Source: Leptolyngbyaceae cyanobacterium (GTDB lineage Bacteria > Cyanobacteriota > Cyanobacteriia > Cyanobacteriales > Aerosakkonemataceae). Taken from it: 64,000 nt of DNA. Of this stretch, positions 17,049 to 26,206 are shown in pieces. The DNA lies in contig DATNQN010000119.1 of assembly GCA_036703985.1 (NCBI GenBank), positions 62,001 to 126,000 on the forward strand, given 5' to 3'. Below the pieces are notes generated by a model. That model was not told where the DNA came from. It ran no database searches and saw only the letters and a program-made list of their open reading frames with translations. Within the stretch, counting starts at the first letter, position 1, and each line of letters starts with the position of its first letter. A program made the translations under genes and the position numbers.

Positions 17049-17942
17049 ATGAAAAAACACCGCTTTATTCGCTTATTCGCTTTGTTTGTTGGTATTGTTC
17101 TATTCTGTAGCCAGTGGGTTCATGCTCAAAGAGTACCTATTCCCGTTCAACCAATAAGTTACAATTCCCAAGCTGTCATAGATCAATTAGCCAGAGCGAA
17201 TGTAGTGTACTTAGGAGAAACTCACAACAAGGCTGAAGATCACTTAGCTCAATTACAAATTATTGAAGAACTCCATCGGCGAAATCCTAATATTGCGATC
17301 GGCATGGAAATGTTCCAGCGTCCTTTCCAGTTCTACATCGATCGCTTTTTGGCTAACGATATGATGGAGCCTATCCTGCGAGAAAGAACTCAATACAACA
17401 AAAGATGGGGCTTTCCTTGGGAATATTATGCTCCCATTCTGCGGTTTGCCAAAGCTAATCGACTACCAGTGTTAGCTTTAAATGCTCCTACAGAAATTAT
17501 CCGCAAAGTTGCTCGTAGTGGATTGGAAAGTTTGTCTTCAACAGAACAGCAGTTCTATATTCCGCCTCTTTCAGATATTCGGACAGATAACCAAGCTTAT
17601 CGTCAGTTGATGCAAGAAATTTACCAACAATCCCATCAGGGACTGGGAAAAAGTAATAATTTTGAGCGGTTTTTTCAGGCTCAAGTAGTATGGGATGAAA
17701 CAATGGCAGATGTTATTGCCAAATATTTAAAAGATAACCCAGATTTTCAAGTAGTTGTATTGGCTGGTCAAGGTCACATTGTATACGGACATGGAATACC
17801 CAGCCGCGTGGCTCGACGGTTGGGAGATGCTAACATCGTACAGCGTACAGTGCTATTAAATCCTCCGGCGGAAATGCAATCGACAAATAATAGTCCGATC
17901 GCAGTCGCTGATTTTGTTTGGAGAACTACGCCCGGTCAGTAA
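17049..17942 (+). CDS. ChaN family protein (DUF399), secreted
   Basis: A 297-residue protein with a signal peptide (MKKHRFIRLFALFVGIVLFC, likely cleaved after WVHA). The ChaN/DUF399 signature follows: VVYLGETHNKAEDHLAQL, GMEMFQRPFQ, and VVLAGQGHIVYGHGIPSRVA near the end. ChaN of Campylobacter binds haem, and the family is linked to iron or haem handling in the periplasm or on membranes. I chose the ATG at 17049 because it gives a clean signal peptide; a GTG at 17034 would add five residues. No lipobox cysteine follows the predicted signal, so it is probably soluble periplasmic or lumenal. Confidence 0.88.
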   Translation: MKKHRFIRLFALFVGIVLFCSQWVHAQRVPIPVQPISYNSQAVIDQLARANVVYLGETHNKAEDHLAQLQIIEELHRRNPNIAIGMEMFQRPFQFYIDRFLANDMMEPILRERTQYNKRWGFPWEYYAPILRFAKANRLPVLALNAPTEIIRKVARSGLESLSSTEQQFYIPPLSDIRTDNQAYRQLMQEIYQQSHQGLGKSNNFERFFQAQVVWDETMADVIAKYLKDNPDFQVVVLAGQGHIVYGHGIPSRVARRLGDANIVQRTVLLNPPAEMQSTNNSPIAVADFVWRTTPGQ

Positions 17943-17950
17943 GCTTTGTA

Positions 17951-17978
17951 GGGTGCGTTACACTACGTTAACGCACCA
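17951..17978. terminator. GGTGCGTTA hairpin downstream of the ChaN-like gene
   Basis: GGTGCGTTA and TAACGCACC (9-bp arms) flank CACTACGT. Only a short AT-stretch follows. The core matches the stronger terminator at 22446-22478, so this may be a terminator or a repeat of the same type. Confidence 0.5.
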
Positions 17979-18054
17979 TTCTGGCAGGAGGTTTCGGAGT
18001 AAAGGAAAAATTAGTGGCACAGAAGAGAGTGAATTGGTATATACGTCTCTAAAT

Positions 18055-18867
18055 TTACTTATTTTTTACCAAAAATTCTACTAACGGTTTAAATACAGGT
18101 ATTAATTCTGCATTGCTAGCTACTAAAGTAGGAAAAGAACGATCGCCATAATCTTCTCCTCCTACCAAAGGAAACACCGACTCGGAATTTAATGGTACTA
18201 AAACCCCGCCTGCTGCTTGTACGATCGCCCAAACAGCTGCTAGATCCCACACTTTTGGCGTAGACTCCACCCCCCCCAGCGCTGCACCGCAAGCAACCGA
18301 GAGAAAATTGTAAGTAGTTACCCCCAACATCCGAACTTTGCAGGGTAAAGACTGGTTAAAAATTGCCGTGCTTCTAGCACAAACATTAAAAAAGTGGCTG
18401 TGACTGGGAGAATCAGTGCTTGTATGGATGGGACGATTATTTAAAAAAGCGCCACTTTCCCCATTACCAGATGAGCCATACCAATAACCGTGAAAAGATT
18501 GATTAATAGTAGGAAAATGGACATAACCGAAAAACGGATTACCTTGATACAGTAGACCTAATGAAATACCCCAAATCGGAATACCGCGAGTAAAGTTAGT
18601 TGTTCCGTCAATCGGATCGATTACCCAGCACCATTCTTTACCGCTAAAAAGATGTTCTCCCTCTTCACTAAGAACATCGTGACTGGGGAAAGTATGGAAA
18701 ATCGCGTTACGAATTTCCTCATCTGACCACTTATCAGCTTGAGTTACTAAGCTGCCGTCAGGCTTATGAGAAGCCTGGATATGGCCGAAGTCTTGTAAGA
18801 TTTTGGTGCCGATTCTGCTCGTTGTTTCCCTGGCAAAATCAAGAACTGCGATCGAAAAATCAGTCAT
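18055..18867 (-). CDS. Inositol monophosphatase family protein
   Basis: A 270-residue Mg-dependent phosphatase. Metal-binding motifs are LSEEGE (Glu), WVIDPIDGTTNFTRGIP and, near the C-terminus, PKVWDLAAVWAIVQAAGG. Homologues dephosphorylate inositol phosphates, histidinol phosphate, fructose bisphosphate or PAP; sequence alone does not decide. PAP turnover would be pertinent given the two PAPS-using sulfotransferases elsewhere in the window, but that link is speculative. The ATG at 18867 is directly preceded by a heptamer tandem repeat and lacks a Shine-Dalgarno. Confidence 0.9.
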   Translation of the reverse strand: MTDFSIAVLDFARETTSRIGTKILQDFGHIQASHKPDGSLVTQADKWSDEEIRNAIFHTFPSHDVLSEEGEHLFSGKEWCWVIDPIDGTTNFTRGIPIWGISLGLLYQGNPFFGYVHFPTINQSFHGYWYGSSGNGESGAFLNNRPIHTSTDSPSHSHFFNVCARSTAIFNQSLPCKVRMLGVTTYNFLSVACGAALGGVESTPKVWDLAAVWAIVQAAGGVLVPLNSESVFPLVGGEDYGDRSFPTLVASNAELIPVFKPLVEFLVKNK

Positions 18868-18869
18868 TC

Positions 18870-18959
18870 GATTTTAGATTTTAGATTTTAGATTTTAGAT
18901 TGGGAAAGGATGAAATCTGAAGGATGAAGTCTGAAGGATAAAGTCTGAAGGATGAGGGA
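18870..18959. repeat. STRR: heptamer (ATTTTAG) array plus 14-bp repeats
   Basis: ATTTTAG is repeated about four and a half times from 18870 to 18901. It is followed by about four degenerate 14-bp units of the form GGATGAAGTCTGAA (18907-18959). On the coding strand it occupies the 5' leader of the phosphatase gene. Confidence 0.9.
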
Positions 18960-19079
18960 TAAAAATTAACTTATTTTCTTTTTCTCCCCTGCTCCCCTGT
19001 TCCCATATTCCCATCAGCCCATCAGGTTAAATATTCAAATTAATTGTCCCGCAACCGCTTTGCTGCAAGGATTCGGTCA

Positions 19080-20519
19080 TCAATCTAAATCACCTTCCAT
19101 TACGGCAGAAATAGCTGCTTTTGCATTATCCCTGAATTCTTGCACGTTTACCCGTCCCAAAAACCAAATTGCCAAAACCATTCCCACTGCTTGTAGCGCA
19201 AATACCAAGTCGTAAGCCATCGTAGGCTTAGCAAACAAAGCTTTTCCTACATCCAGTACTACTCCACCAAACAACACCGCCGTTCCTCTCGCCATTGCTT
19301 GAGCCAATCCCCAAGCGCCCACAAAAGTACCCGCAGTTTCTGCTGCCGTCAAATCTAACATCAAACTGAGCGCTCCGGTAGTAGTTACCCCAGCAGACAA
19401 ACCAAATAAAACTAAGGTTCCTTGAAATAACTTGGGGTTGCCGATGAAACCAGAAAGAATAATCAATAAAAAGCACCCTGCCACTGCCAAACAACCAATA
19501 GCAGTAGTTCTTCTCTTGCCAAAGTGAGGAATAATTAAAAAGCCAGTAGCGCCCAAACTGATTAACATTCCCGTAGCCCAAAAAGTGTTGAGCAAAGAAG
19601 TTTGCGGGATCGACATCCGGAACACTTCACCGCCGAACGGTTCGAGAACGGCTTCCTGCATGAACAAGCTGATAGTCATTACCAGTAAAAAAGTGAAAAA
19701 TAGCCCGGTTTGCCGACTGGCTGTTAATATTTTGAGTGCTTTAAGCAAAGTAATCTTATCTTCTCGGTTAATTACTATCGAACGAGAAGAATAGCGGGAA
19801 TATTTATTTTCTACCCCTAAAGTAGCGATGAAGGCTAATCCTAATACGATCGCGGGTACGATAATAAACAACCAAGTAATTGAAGAACGCAATACTTCTG
19901 GTGATGCGTTGATATTTTCTAATCGACTGAGTAGTATTTTACTGCTGATACCACCGACAGCTAATCCTACTGTCATCATCGACCAAACAATCCCAATTAA
20001 TTGACCTCGATTATCTTCATCAGAAACATCTACTAATAAAGCAAAAAAAGGTGTAGAACTGATACAACTAGCTAAACCGTAAAGGGCAAACATCAAAGCT
20101 GCCAAAGCTGCCCATCCGTAAGTTTGGGTTGTCTGCGTCCAACCACCATTAGTTTGTACGATAGTACCCAATTGCCAAATTACCTGTATGGCTGAGGATA
20201 ATGTAACTGTAAAAAAAGCTGCTCCCAGCCATACATAACCAGTGCGGTGATGACCGAAAAGCGGTTTGGCATCGGACATTTGACCGAACCATATCCTTGT
20301 GGGAGCCATAAATTGTGCGATCGCTAGAATTCCGGCAGTAATAGTAGCAGGAATTGCTAATTCTGCGATCATCACTCGATTAAGCACTCCCAGCGTGAGA
20401 ACTGCCAGGATACCTAATCCCATTTGAAATAATCCCAACCGGAACATTGTCAGCAGATTAAGTTTGGGAAGTGAGGTATTTGCTGATTCGTTTGGTTGTA
20501 CAAAATCACCAGTTGCCAT
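19080..20519 (-). CDS. BCD/PucC-family MFS transporter
   Basis: A 479-residue major facilitator with about 12 membrane helices. It shows the BCD family pattern: LLTMFRLGLFQMGLGILAVL at the N-terminus, MAPTRIWFGQMSDAKPLFGHHRTGY in the first loop, and LLVDVSDEDNRGQLIGIVW after helix 5. In purple bacteria PucC and LhaA help light-harvesting complex assembly, possibly by delivering (bacterio)chlorophyll. Cyanobacterial homologues are common and presumed to act in pigment or pigment-protein biogenesis in thylakoids. It is monocistronic here. Confidence 0.9.
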   Translation of the reverse strand: MATGDFVQPNESANTSLPKLNLLTMFRLGLFQMGLGILAVLTLGVLNRVMIAELAIPATITAGILAIAQFMAPTRIWFGQMSDAKPLFGHHRTGYVWLGAAFFTVTLSSAIQVIWQLGTIVQTNGGWTQTTQTYGWAALAALMFALYGLASCISSTPFFALLVDVSDEDNRGQLIGIVWSMMTVGLAVGGISSKILLSRLENINASPEVLRSSITWLFIIVPAIVLGLAFIATLGVENKYSRYSSRSIVINREDKITLLKALKILTASRQTGLFFTFLLVMTISLFMQEAVLEPFGGEVFRMSIPQTSLLNTFWATGMLISLGATGFLIIPHFGKRRTTAIGCLAVAGCFLLIILSGFIGNPKLFQGTLVLFGLSAGVTTTGALSLMLDLTAAETAGTFVGAWGLAQAMARGTAVLFGGVVLDVGKALFAKPTMAYDLVFALQAVGMVLAIWFLGRVNVQEFRDNAKAAISAVMEGDLD

Positions 20520-20681
20520 CTGTTTAAAGAGCGATATTTTATGAGCTACTTATCTTACTAATCTTTAAGATAAACGTTATTAGCTAATTCGGATGTCTAG
20601 TTTACCAGAACCACCCAGCCAGAAAGATGGGATAGCGATAAACTGAGAGAGTATTAATAAATGTAAAGGTAAGGAACAAAC

Positions 20682-21632
20682 GTGCGATCGATCTCTTTAG
20701 GTAAAAATGGCCCTGCTGTCACTCCTTTGTGTATAGGCACTTGGGCTTGGGGTGATAAACTTTTTTGGAACTACGGTAGCAATTACGGGGAAGCTCAAGT
20801 TAAAGAAGCTTTCCAGGCAGCCTTAGAAGCTGGCGTTAACTTTTTTGATACGGCTGAAGTTTACGGGATGGGCTTATCAGAGGAGTTACTCGGAAAGTTC
20901 ATGCAGCAAACCGAACAAAAAGTGCAGATTGCGACTAAATTTGGCCCTTTACCTTGGCGGTTTTCAGGTGAATCGGTTTCTGACGCTCTGACAGCTAGTT
21001 TACAACGATTACGAGTAGAAAAAGTAGTTCTTTATCAAGTACATTGGCCTTTTACTTTTTTATTGAGCCAAGAATCTTTAATGAAAGCTTTAGCAGAAGA
21101 AGTAAAGCGAGGCAGAATTGAGGCGGTAGGTGTCAGCAATTATTCGGCAGAACAAATGCGACAAGCACACCAACTCTTGGCTAGTCATGGAGTTACTCTT
21201 GCTACTAATCAAGTACGTTATTCGCTACTATCTAGGCAAATTGAAAGCCAAGGTATTTTGAGTACTGCCAAAGAATTGAGTGTTACGATTTTGGCTTATA
21301 GTCCTTTGGCTCAAGGTTTAGTTACTGGCAAGTATACCCTGGAAAATTATCAAGAGCCGACAGGTGCGCGGAGGTTTGATTCTCGTTTTAACCGCAGCGG
21401 TTTAGAAAAAATTGCTCCAGTCATCTCATTACTAAAACAAATGGGAGAAAAATACGATCGCACTCCCGCACAAGTTGCCCTGAATTGGTTAATTGCTCAA
21501 GGAAACGTGATTCCGATCCCAGGCGCAAAAACAGGCAAACAAGCCAAAGAAAATGCTGGTGCTTTGGGTTGGCAATTGAGCGATGATGAAGTTGCCGAAT
21601 TGGAAAAGGCAACTCGTCCTTGGTTAAGATGA
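20682..21632 (+). CDS. Aldo/keto reductase
   Basis: A 316-residue NADPH-dependent (beta/alpha)8 reductase. The catalytic tetrad is visible: Asp and Tyr in NFFDTAEVYG, Lys in IATKFGPLPW, His in YQVHWPFTF. The C-terminal cofactor motif is VIPIPGAKTGKQAKENAGAL. The gene begins with GTG and has AAGGAA six bases upstream. Homologues belong to the AKR group found in plants and cyanobacteria that reduces small aldehydes or pyridoxal-like substrates; the substrate is undetermined. Confidence 0.92.
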   Translation: MRSISLGKNGPAVTPLCIGTWAWGDKLFWNYGSNYGEAQVKEAFQAALEAGVNFFDTAEVYGMGLSEELLGKFMQQTEQKVQIATKFGPLPWRFSGESVSDALTASLQRLRVEKVVLYQVHWPFTFLLSQESLMKALAEEVKRGRIEAVGVSNYSAEQMRQAHQLLASHGVTLATNQVRYSLLSRQIESQGILSTAKELSVTILAYSPLAQGLVTGKYTLENYQEPTGARRFDSRFNRSGLEKIAPVISLLKQMGEKYDRTPAQVALNWLIAQGNVIPIPGAKTGKQAKENAGALGWQLSDDEVAELEKATRPWLR

Positions 21633-21637
21633 ATTAT

Positions 21638-21704
21638 AGTTTGTAGTAAGGGCTTCAGTTTTTAGCTCGTGACTTTGGGAGGACTAAAGTCCTCACTACA
21701 AACA
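21638..21704. repeat. REP-like inverted repeat, second copy
   Basis: GTTTGTAGTAAGGGCTTCAG on the left and AGGACTAAAGTCCTCACTAC followed by AAAC on the right form an inverted repeat. This is the same element as at 903-963. It separates the aldo/keto reductase from the next gene and ends 13 bp before that gene's start. Confidence 0.8.
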
Positions 21705-21716
21705 ATAGAGACATCT

Positions 21717-22232
21717 ATGAAAATTTTTACAGATTGGGGCTTCACCCGCGAAGGTTGGCGCAATAATCAACGAGGCGAATACTGGGTATTAGCTCAAAGC
21801 ATTTTAATCATAATCTTTATCTTTTTACCCGTTTATCGTCCAAGTAGGTTAAATTTTCCTAATTCTGAATTGTTGTATTTTAATTGGGGAATCGCTGCTA
21901 TTTTGGCGCTGGCAGCATTAATTATATTTTTGAAAGGATTACTAGATTTAGGACAACAGTTAACGCCTTTGCCATATCCGAAAGAAAAAGGCGAACTAAT
22001 TCAGTCAGGTGTTTATAGTATAGTCCGCCATCCTGTATATAGCGGCGTAATTTTATTAATGCTGAGTTGGTCAATTTTCCAACTAAGCTTATCTCACTTT
22101 TTGGCTGTAGCGGTTATTTTTATTTTTTTGAATGCGAAAGCTAATCGAGAAGAAGCTTGGTTAACTGAAAAATATCCTGATTATTCAGATTATCGACAAC
22201 GGGTAAAAAAGTTAATTCCTTGGTTGTATTAG
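21717..22232 (+). CDS. ICMT/PEMT-like membrane methyltransferase family protein
   Basis: A 171-residue membrane protein of the isoprenylcysteine methyltransferase-like family. Two or three N-terminal helices are followed by the signature GVYSIVRHPVYSGVILLML and the C-terminal EEAWLTEKYPDYSDYRQRVKKLIPW. The RHPxY and the E-E-x-x-L/F...Y-x-x-Y blocks bind SAM. I chose the ATG at 21717 because the longer frame (21669) would translate part of the REP element. Bacterial substrates are generally unknown (lipids or small amines). Confidence 0.86.
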   Translation: MKIFTDWGFTREGWRNNQRGEYWVLAQSILIIIFIFLPVYRPSRLNFPNSELLYFNWGIAAILALAALIIFLKGLLDLGQQLTPLPYPKEKGELIQSGVYSIVRHPVYSGVILLMLSWSIFQLSLSHFLAVAVIFIFLNAKANREEAWLTEKYPDYSDYRQRVKKLIPWLY

Positions 22233-22344
22233 ACCTGTTGCATAAATTGATAACGTATCAAAATTATAGCTAGAGACTAGAGGTTAGGAGCTAGGAGTGA
22301 GAGTTTGGTGCAATTAATAATGACTTAACCGCTTTGACGGTTGC

Positions 22345-22387
22345 TACATCTGCGTTTATCTGCGTTTATCTGTTTACATCTGCGGTT
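22345..22387. repeat. Decamer tandem repeat (TGCGTTTATC)
   Basis: TGCGTTTATC is repeated twice exactly, with degenerate copies on both sides. The complementary form of the same decamer family recurs at 40559-40606. Confidence 0.75.
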
Positions 22388-22445
22388 AAATTTTAACTAT
22401 TTATTCCCACAAAAAATTCAGGACATCATTCATTTCCTGAAAATA

Positions 22446-22478
22446 AAAAAGGTGCGTTTGAACGCACCTTTTTTTTCT
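22446..22478. terminator. Bidirectional intrinsic terminator
   Basis: GGTGCGTT-TG-AACGCACC hairpin (22451-22468) flanked by A6 on the left and T8 on the right. It serves both the methyltransferase gene (plus) and the helicase gene (minus), which converge here. Confidence 0.92.
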
Positions 22479-22484
22479 TAATCC

Positions 22485-23915
22485 CTACTTATTCAGTTCC
22501 ACTTTTGGTTCAACCTTCGGAGCTGCAGAAGGTTTAGGGCTAGAACGTTTGAGAACGGGTTTGGGTTTGCCATTGAGCGAAGCAATATCTTCCTCTGGGC
22601 CATAGTTTTCCGAACGCATCCAAGCGGGACGAGTTTGGTCGTAAGCTAATTGCAGAGCAGCAGCTGCGATCGCGTGAGCATCGTATTCTTCACCTAATTG
22701 TGCTACCAAAGGCAAGAAAGACGCCATCCGTTCGCCAGTAAGAGCTTCCCGTACTTGTCCTTGTAATTTTTCCAAGTGACGTGCTTCAATTTGAGAGCGG
22801 CTGGGAATCGATCGCACTACCAAACTTTGCTTGACGTGACGCTCGATTAAGCGCAATTTCCGACGATCCAAAGGTTCGATCAAGGAAATCGCCGTACCTT
22901 CCCGTCCGGCACGTCCAGTCCGACCGATCCGGTGAACGTAGCTTTCGACGCTATCAGGTAAATCGTAGTTGATTACGTGGGTGAGGTGATCCACATCCAA
23001 ACCCCGGGCGGCGATATCGGTAGCAACTACCAAACGCACTTGCTTATTGCGGAAACGAATTAACAAACGTTCCCGTGCTTGTTGGTTCAAATCGCCGTGA
23101 TATTCATCTACGCTATGTCCGGCAGCTTGTAATTGGGTGGTCAGTTCTGCTGCTGCACGGCGCGTCCGCACGAAGATCAAAGCAGTTTCCGGATCTTCTA
23201 GTTCTAAAATCGGTTGCAGGGCGCGTGCTTTCGTCCACCCGCGAGGCACCATGTAAGCAACTTGATTGATTTGCTTGGGTGCGGCTTTTGGTTGTTCGAC
23301 GGTTACCGTGACGGGAGAGTGCAGGAACTTGGCAACCAATTCCCGAATTACTGGTGGCATGGTAGCGGAGAAAAAGGCGGTTTGCCGTTCTACCGGTACT
23401 TGTTTGAGGATTTTTTCCACATCGTCGATAAAGCCCATGCTTAACATTTCATCGGCTTCATCTAATACCAGCCAGCTAACTTTATCGAGTTTTAAATCTC
23501 CCCGTTCCAACAGGTCGATTACTCGTCCTGGGGTGCCGACGACGATTTGCGCGCCTTGTTGTAAGCGGCGGATTTGCCGATCGATCGATTGCCCGCCGTA
23601 AACTGGTAAAATCCACAAGTTACGGTCAACTTTGAAGTCGCGAATCGCATCGGAAACCTGCATCGCTAATTCGCGAGTTGGGGTTAAAATCAACGCTTGA
23701 ACATCTTTTTGATTAACGTCGATCCTTTCTAAAATCGGTAATGAAAAAGCTGCCGTTTTACCTGTTCCGGTTTGCGATTGTCCTACGACATCTCTCCCTG
23801 CCAACAATTGGGGAATTGCTTGAGTTTGAATAGTAGTAGGAGTCGTAAGTCCTAATTTTTCCAGTAGTTGAACGCGCGCTTCCGAAAGACCTAAAGAGTT
23901 GAAAGTTAAAGTCAT
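22485..23915 (-). CDS. DEAD-box ATP-dependent RNA helicase (CrhR/DeaD-like)
   Basis: A 476-residue RNA helicase with all core motifs: Q-motif TPTTIQTQAIP, I SQTGTGKTAAF, Ia PTRELA, Ib GTPGR, II VLDEADEM, III FSATMP, V VVATDIAARGLDVDH, VI HRIGRTGRAGREG. The C-terminal extension includes MASFLPLVAQLGEEYDAHAIAAAALQLAYD, as in cyanobacterial CrhR/DeaD-like helicases, then a basic low-complexity tail rich in K, P and S. It remodels RNA secondary structure, typically in cold or redox stress. It is monocistronic and ends at the hairpin terminator. Confidence 0.95.
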   Translation of the reverse strand: MTLTFNSLGLSEARVQLLEKLGLTTPTTIQTQAIPQLLAGRDVVGQSQTGTGKTAAFSLPILERIDVNQKDVQALILTPTRELAMQVSDAIRDFKVDRNLWILPVYGGQSIDRQIRRLQQGAQIVVGTPGRVIDLLERGDLKLDKVSWLVLDEADEMLSMGFIDDVEKILKQVPVERQTAFFSATMPPVIRELVAKFLHSPVTVTVEQPKAAPKQINQVAYMVPRGWTKARALQPILELEDPETALIFVRTRRAAAELTTQLQAAGHSVDEYHGDLNQQARERLLIRFRNKQVRLVVATDIAARGLDVDHLTHVINYDLPDSVESYVHRIGRTGRAGREGTAISLIEPLDRRKLRLIERHVKQSLVVRSIPSRSQIEARHLEKLQGQVREALTGERMASFLPLVAQLGEEYDAHAIAAAALQLAYDQTRPAWMRSENYGPEEDIASLNGKPKPVLKRSSPKPSAAPKVEPKVELNK

Positions 23916-23990
23916 TGAATCAGCTGTTAGTTGTTAGGTGATATTTTCTGTTTTTTTCTTTTTTGACTAGCCATTAGTTAAAAAATTTGG

Positions 23991-25322
23991 CTAATGACTC
24001 TTGACCTTTCCGTAAAGGTCATAGGTGTCAGCGTCTTCGATCGCGACTGGCACGAGCGAACCTAAATGGGCATTGCCCCGGACGTACACCAATCCATCTA
24101 CTTCTGGCGAAAACCTAGCCGAACGGCCTATCAACTCCCCAGTCTCCGGGTTCTCCTGTTCAATTAAGACATCGACTACCTTACCTACTTCCGCTTTATT
24201 TTTGTTGAGGGAGATAGGTTGCTGGACTCGCATGAGGATTTCCCGGCGATCGTCCATTAATGATTGGGGTATTTGATTTGGCAATTTGTATGCAGGCGTT
24301 TCCTCCTCTGGAGAAAACGTAAAAACACCTACATGATCGAATTCGTGACGCTGGACGAACTGCACCAGGTGATTGAAGTGTTCGTCTGTTTCTCCTGGAA
24401 ACCCAACGATAAAGGTTGTACGCAGAATCGCCTCTGGCAACGCTTTCTTTATTGTATCAATAATTTTATCATTGACCTGCCCTTGCCAAGGACGGTTCAT
24501 GGCACGCAGTATTTCCGGATGGGAATGCTGTAAGGGAAGATCCAGGTACGGCAGTACGTTTGGGGTTTCCTGAATTGTCTTGATGACGGCGGGAGTAAGA
24601 CCCGTTGGATAAGAATAATGTATCCGAATCCACGGTACGTCTACTTTACCTAAAGCCTGCAACAGTTCCGCTAGCTTTGGCTCACCGTAAATATCTATAC
24701 CATAATTAGTGGTGATTTGGGAAATTAAAATGATTTCCTTGACACCTTCAGAAGCTAATTGTTCGGCTTCTGCCACGATGGATTCGATCGATCGCGATCG
24801 CTGTTTTCCTCTTAAGTGAGGAATAATGCAAAAAGCACATCGATAATCGCAGCCTTCCGCTACGCGCAAATAAGCCACTGCTTCCGGAGTGGTGCGGTAG
24901 CGAGGTGTAGTTTCATCTGCAATGTAAATCGGTTCCGGGGAAACTTCTTTTACTCTCTCGCCAGCTTCCGCTCTTTGAATTACGTCTACGATTTTGTTGT
25001 AATCACCGCTTCCTACGACAGCTACCGCTTCTGGTATTTCTTCTAGTAGCTGTGCTTGGAAGTGCTGAGCCATACAGCCAGTAATTACAATTTTTTTATT
25101 GGCTTCTGCCAGTTCTACCAAGGTACGCACGGATTCTTCTCGTGCTGCTTGGATAAAACTACAAGTGTTAACAATGACGTAATCGGCTAACTCTTCGTTG
25201 GTGTCTACTTGGTAACCTGCTGCTACCAGCAGTCCCAACATATGTTCGCTATCAACGCGATTTTTTTCACAGCCTAAGTGAGATATGGCAATGGTTGGCT
25301 TTTGGCCCATTATTTGAGGCAT
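23991..25322 (-). CDS. rimO: Ribosomal protein S12 methylthiotransferase
   Basis: A 443-residue methylthiotransferase. The N-terminal domain begins [20 protein letters not shown] with additional cysteines in [10 protein letters not shown] and VITGCMAQ (the auxiliary cluster). The radical SAM cluster is [25 protein letters not shown] domain closes the protein ([21 protein letters not shown]). The ISHLGCEKN start and the RSRSIESI block separate RimO from MiaB. It methylthiolates an aspartate of ribosomal protein S12. The first ATG is used here; an in-frame ATG four codons on is equally plausible. Confidence 0.95.
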   Translation of the reverse strand: MPQIMGQKPTIAISHLGCEKNRVDSEHMLGLLVAAGYQVDTNEELADYVIVNTCSFIQAAREESVRTLVELAEANKKIVITGCMAQHFQAQLLEEIPEAVAVVGSGDYNKIVDVIQRAEAGERVKEVSPEPIYIADETTPRYRTTPEAVAYLRVAEGCDYRCAFCIIPHLRGKQRSRSIESIVAEAEQLASEGVKEIILISQITTNYGIDIYGEPKLAELLQALGKVDVPWIRIHYSYPTGLTPAVIKTIQETPNVLPYLDLPLQHSHPEILRAMNRPWQGQVNDKIIDTIKKALPEAILRTTFIVGFPGETDEHFNHLVQFVQRHEFDHVGVFTFSPEEETPAYKLPNQIPQSLMDDRREILMRVQQPISLNKNKAEVGKVVDVLIEQENPETGELIGRSARFSPEVDGLVYVRGNAHLGSLVPVAIEDADTYDLYGKVKSH

Positions 25323-25842
25323 TAGCGAATTGAAAAGGTTTGTTCAGGTCGTTAAACGGTCGCTATACTAGCGTTACGGCTCTGATGCAAGTATCCGTTG
25401 CGCTGGTGAAGCAACCAGCAACGGCGCGATTTGTTTGTCGCTCCCTTTAATACGCTACTGCAATGAGCAAAAAGTAAGCGGTTGAGCGATCGCTTACCTA
25501 AAAGGTCAGCGTGCGCCTGGTGGCAATCGCACCGATGTTAATACTCTGAATCGTAGCGCAAAATTAACAATCTCAACATATCTAAACAAAAATTTGTTTG
25601 TCGTGTTTACCGCACCTAGGGAGTAAATCGGAAAAAATAGCCAGAAAATGCACTAAAGAGGCTAAATAGCGAAATTGGGGTTCCTATATAGGTAATAGTC
25701 TTAATTTAATCTCCAAAAGCTTTTTTTAAGTCTATTTTCATTAAAATTATTATTCGTGAGGGTACGCGCTCCTCATCCGTCAGCCCACGAGCTTTATCAT
25801 TTGAGCGTCGTGACAGGGAACGGGCAAAAGAAAGTGAACCGA

Positions 25843-25865
25843 GCTCAATGCAACTTGCATTGAGC
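25843..25865. repeat. Perfect 10-bp hairpin
   Basis: GCTCAATGCA and TGCATTGAGC flank a 3-nt loop (ACT). No T-tract follows on either strand, so a standard terminator is unlikely. Confidence 0.6.
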
Positions 25866-26146
25866 ACTCCAGGTCAAACTAATCGTTTAGCGTTAGAAAT
25901 AAGTGGCGCTAGGAAGGACATCAACCCTGTTAAGATCGAACAAAGGAATCAATTAAAATATAAAATTCCTCAAGTTAGCCAACTCCATTCAACTTCTGTA
26001 ATTTAATTTGACAGAAAAATAAGGATAAAATCTTGACAAATATCCTTAAAAGTGTATGAGATGGCTAAAAGACCGATCGATGTTTAGATGAAAGATTAGA
26101 GAAAATAGATTGTTTGGGATTGCACCCACAATCAAGCTAAAGAACA

Positions 26147-26170
26147 AATCGAAAATCGAAAATCTAAAAC
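26147..26170. repeat. STRR copy (AAAATCG/AAAATCT)
   Basis: AAATCGAAAATCGAAAATCT followed by AAAAC lies 37 bp before the btpA start. It belongs to the same heptamer family as the sites before chlG and the inositol monophosphatase gene. Confidence 0.75.
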
Positions 26171-26206
26171 GATTGATTTTGCCGCTAAGTCGGAATAGTA
26201 AATCAG

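Larger units (their letters stand above)
25323..26206. other. Long intergenic region, no gene seen
   Basis: Nearly 900 bp between divergent rimO and btpA with no convincing frame. The stretch 25400-25560 is more GC-rich than its surroundings. A 10-bp perfect hairpin lies at 25843-25865, and an STRR-like AAAATC run sits at 26147-26170. It could hide a noncoding RNA; I cannot name one. Confidence 0.5.

Noticed and set aside
18870-18959. Possible CRISPR or iteron origin
   Set aside because: Heptamer and 14-mer runs without spacers and without a replication gene; matches the STRR class.
25323-26206. 6S RNA, tmRNA, RNase P RNA or SRP RNA in the long gap
   Set aside because: I looked for the conserved cores of these RNAs and did not see them on either strand.
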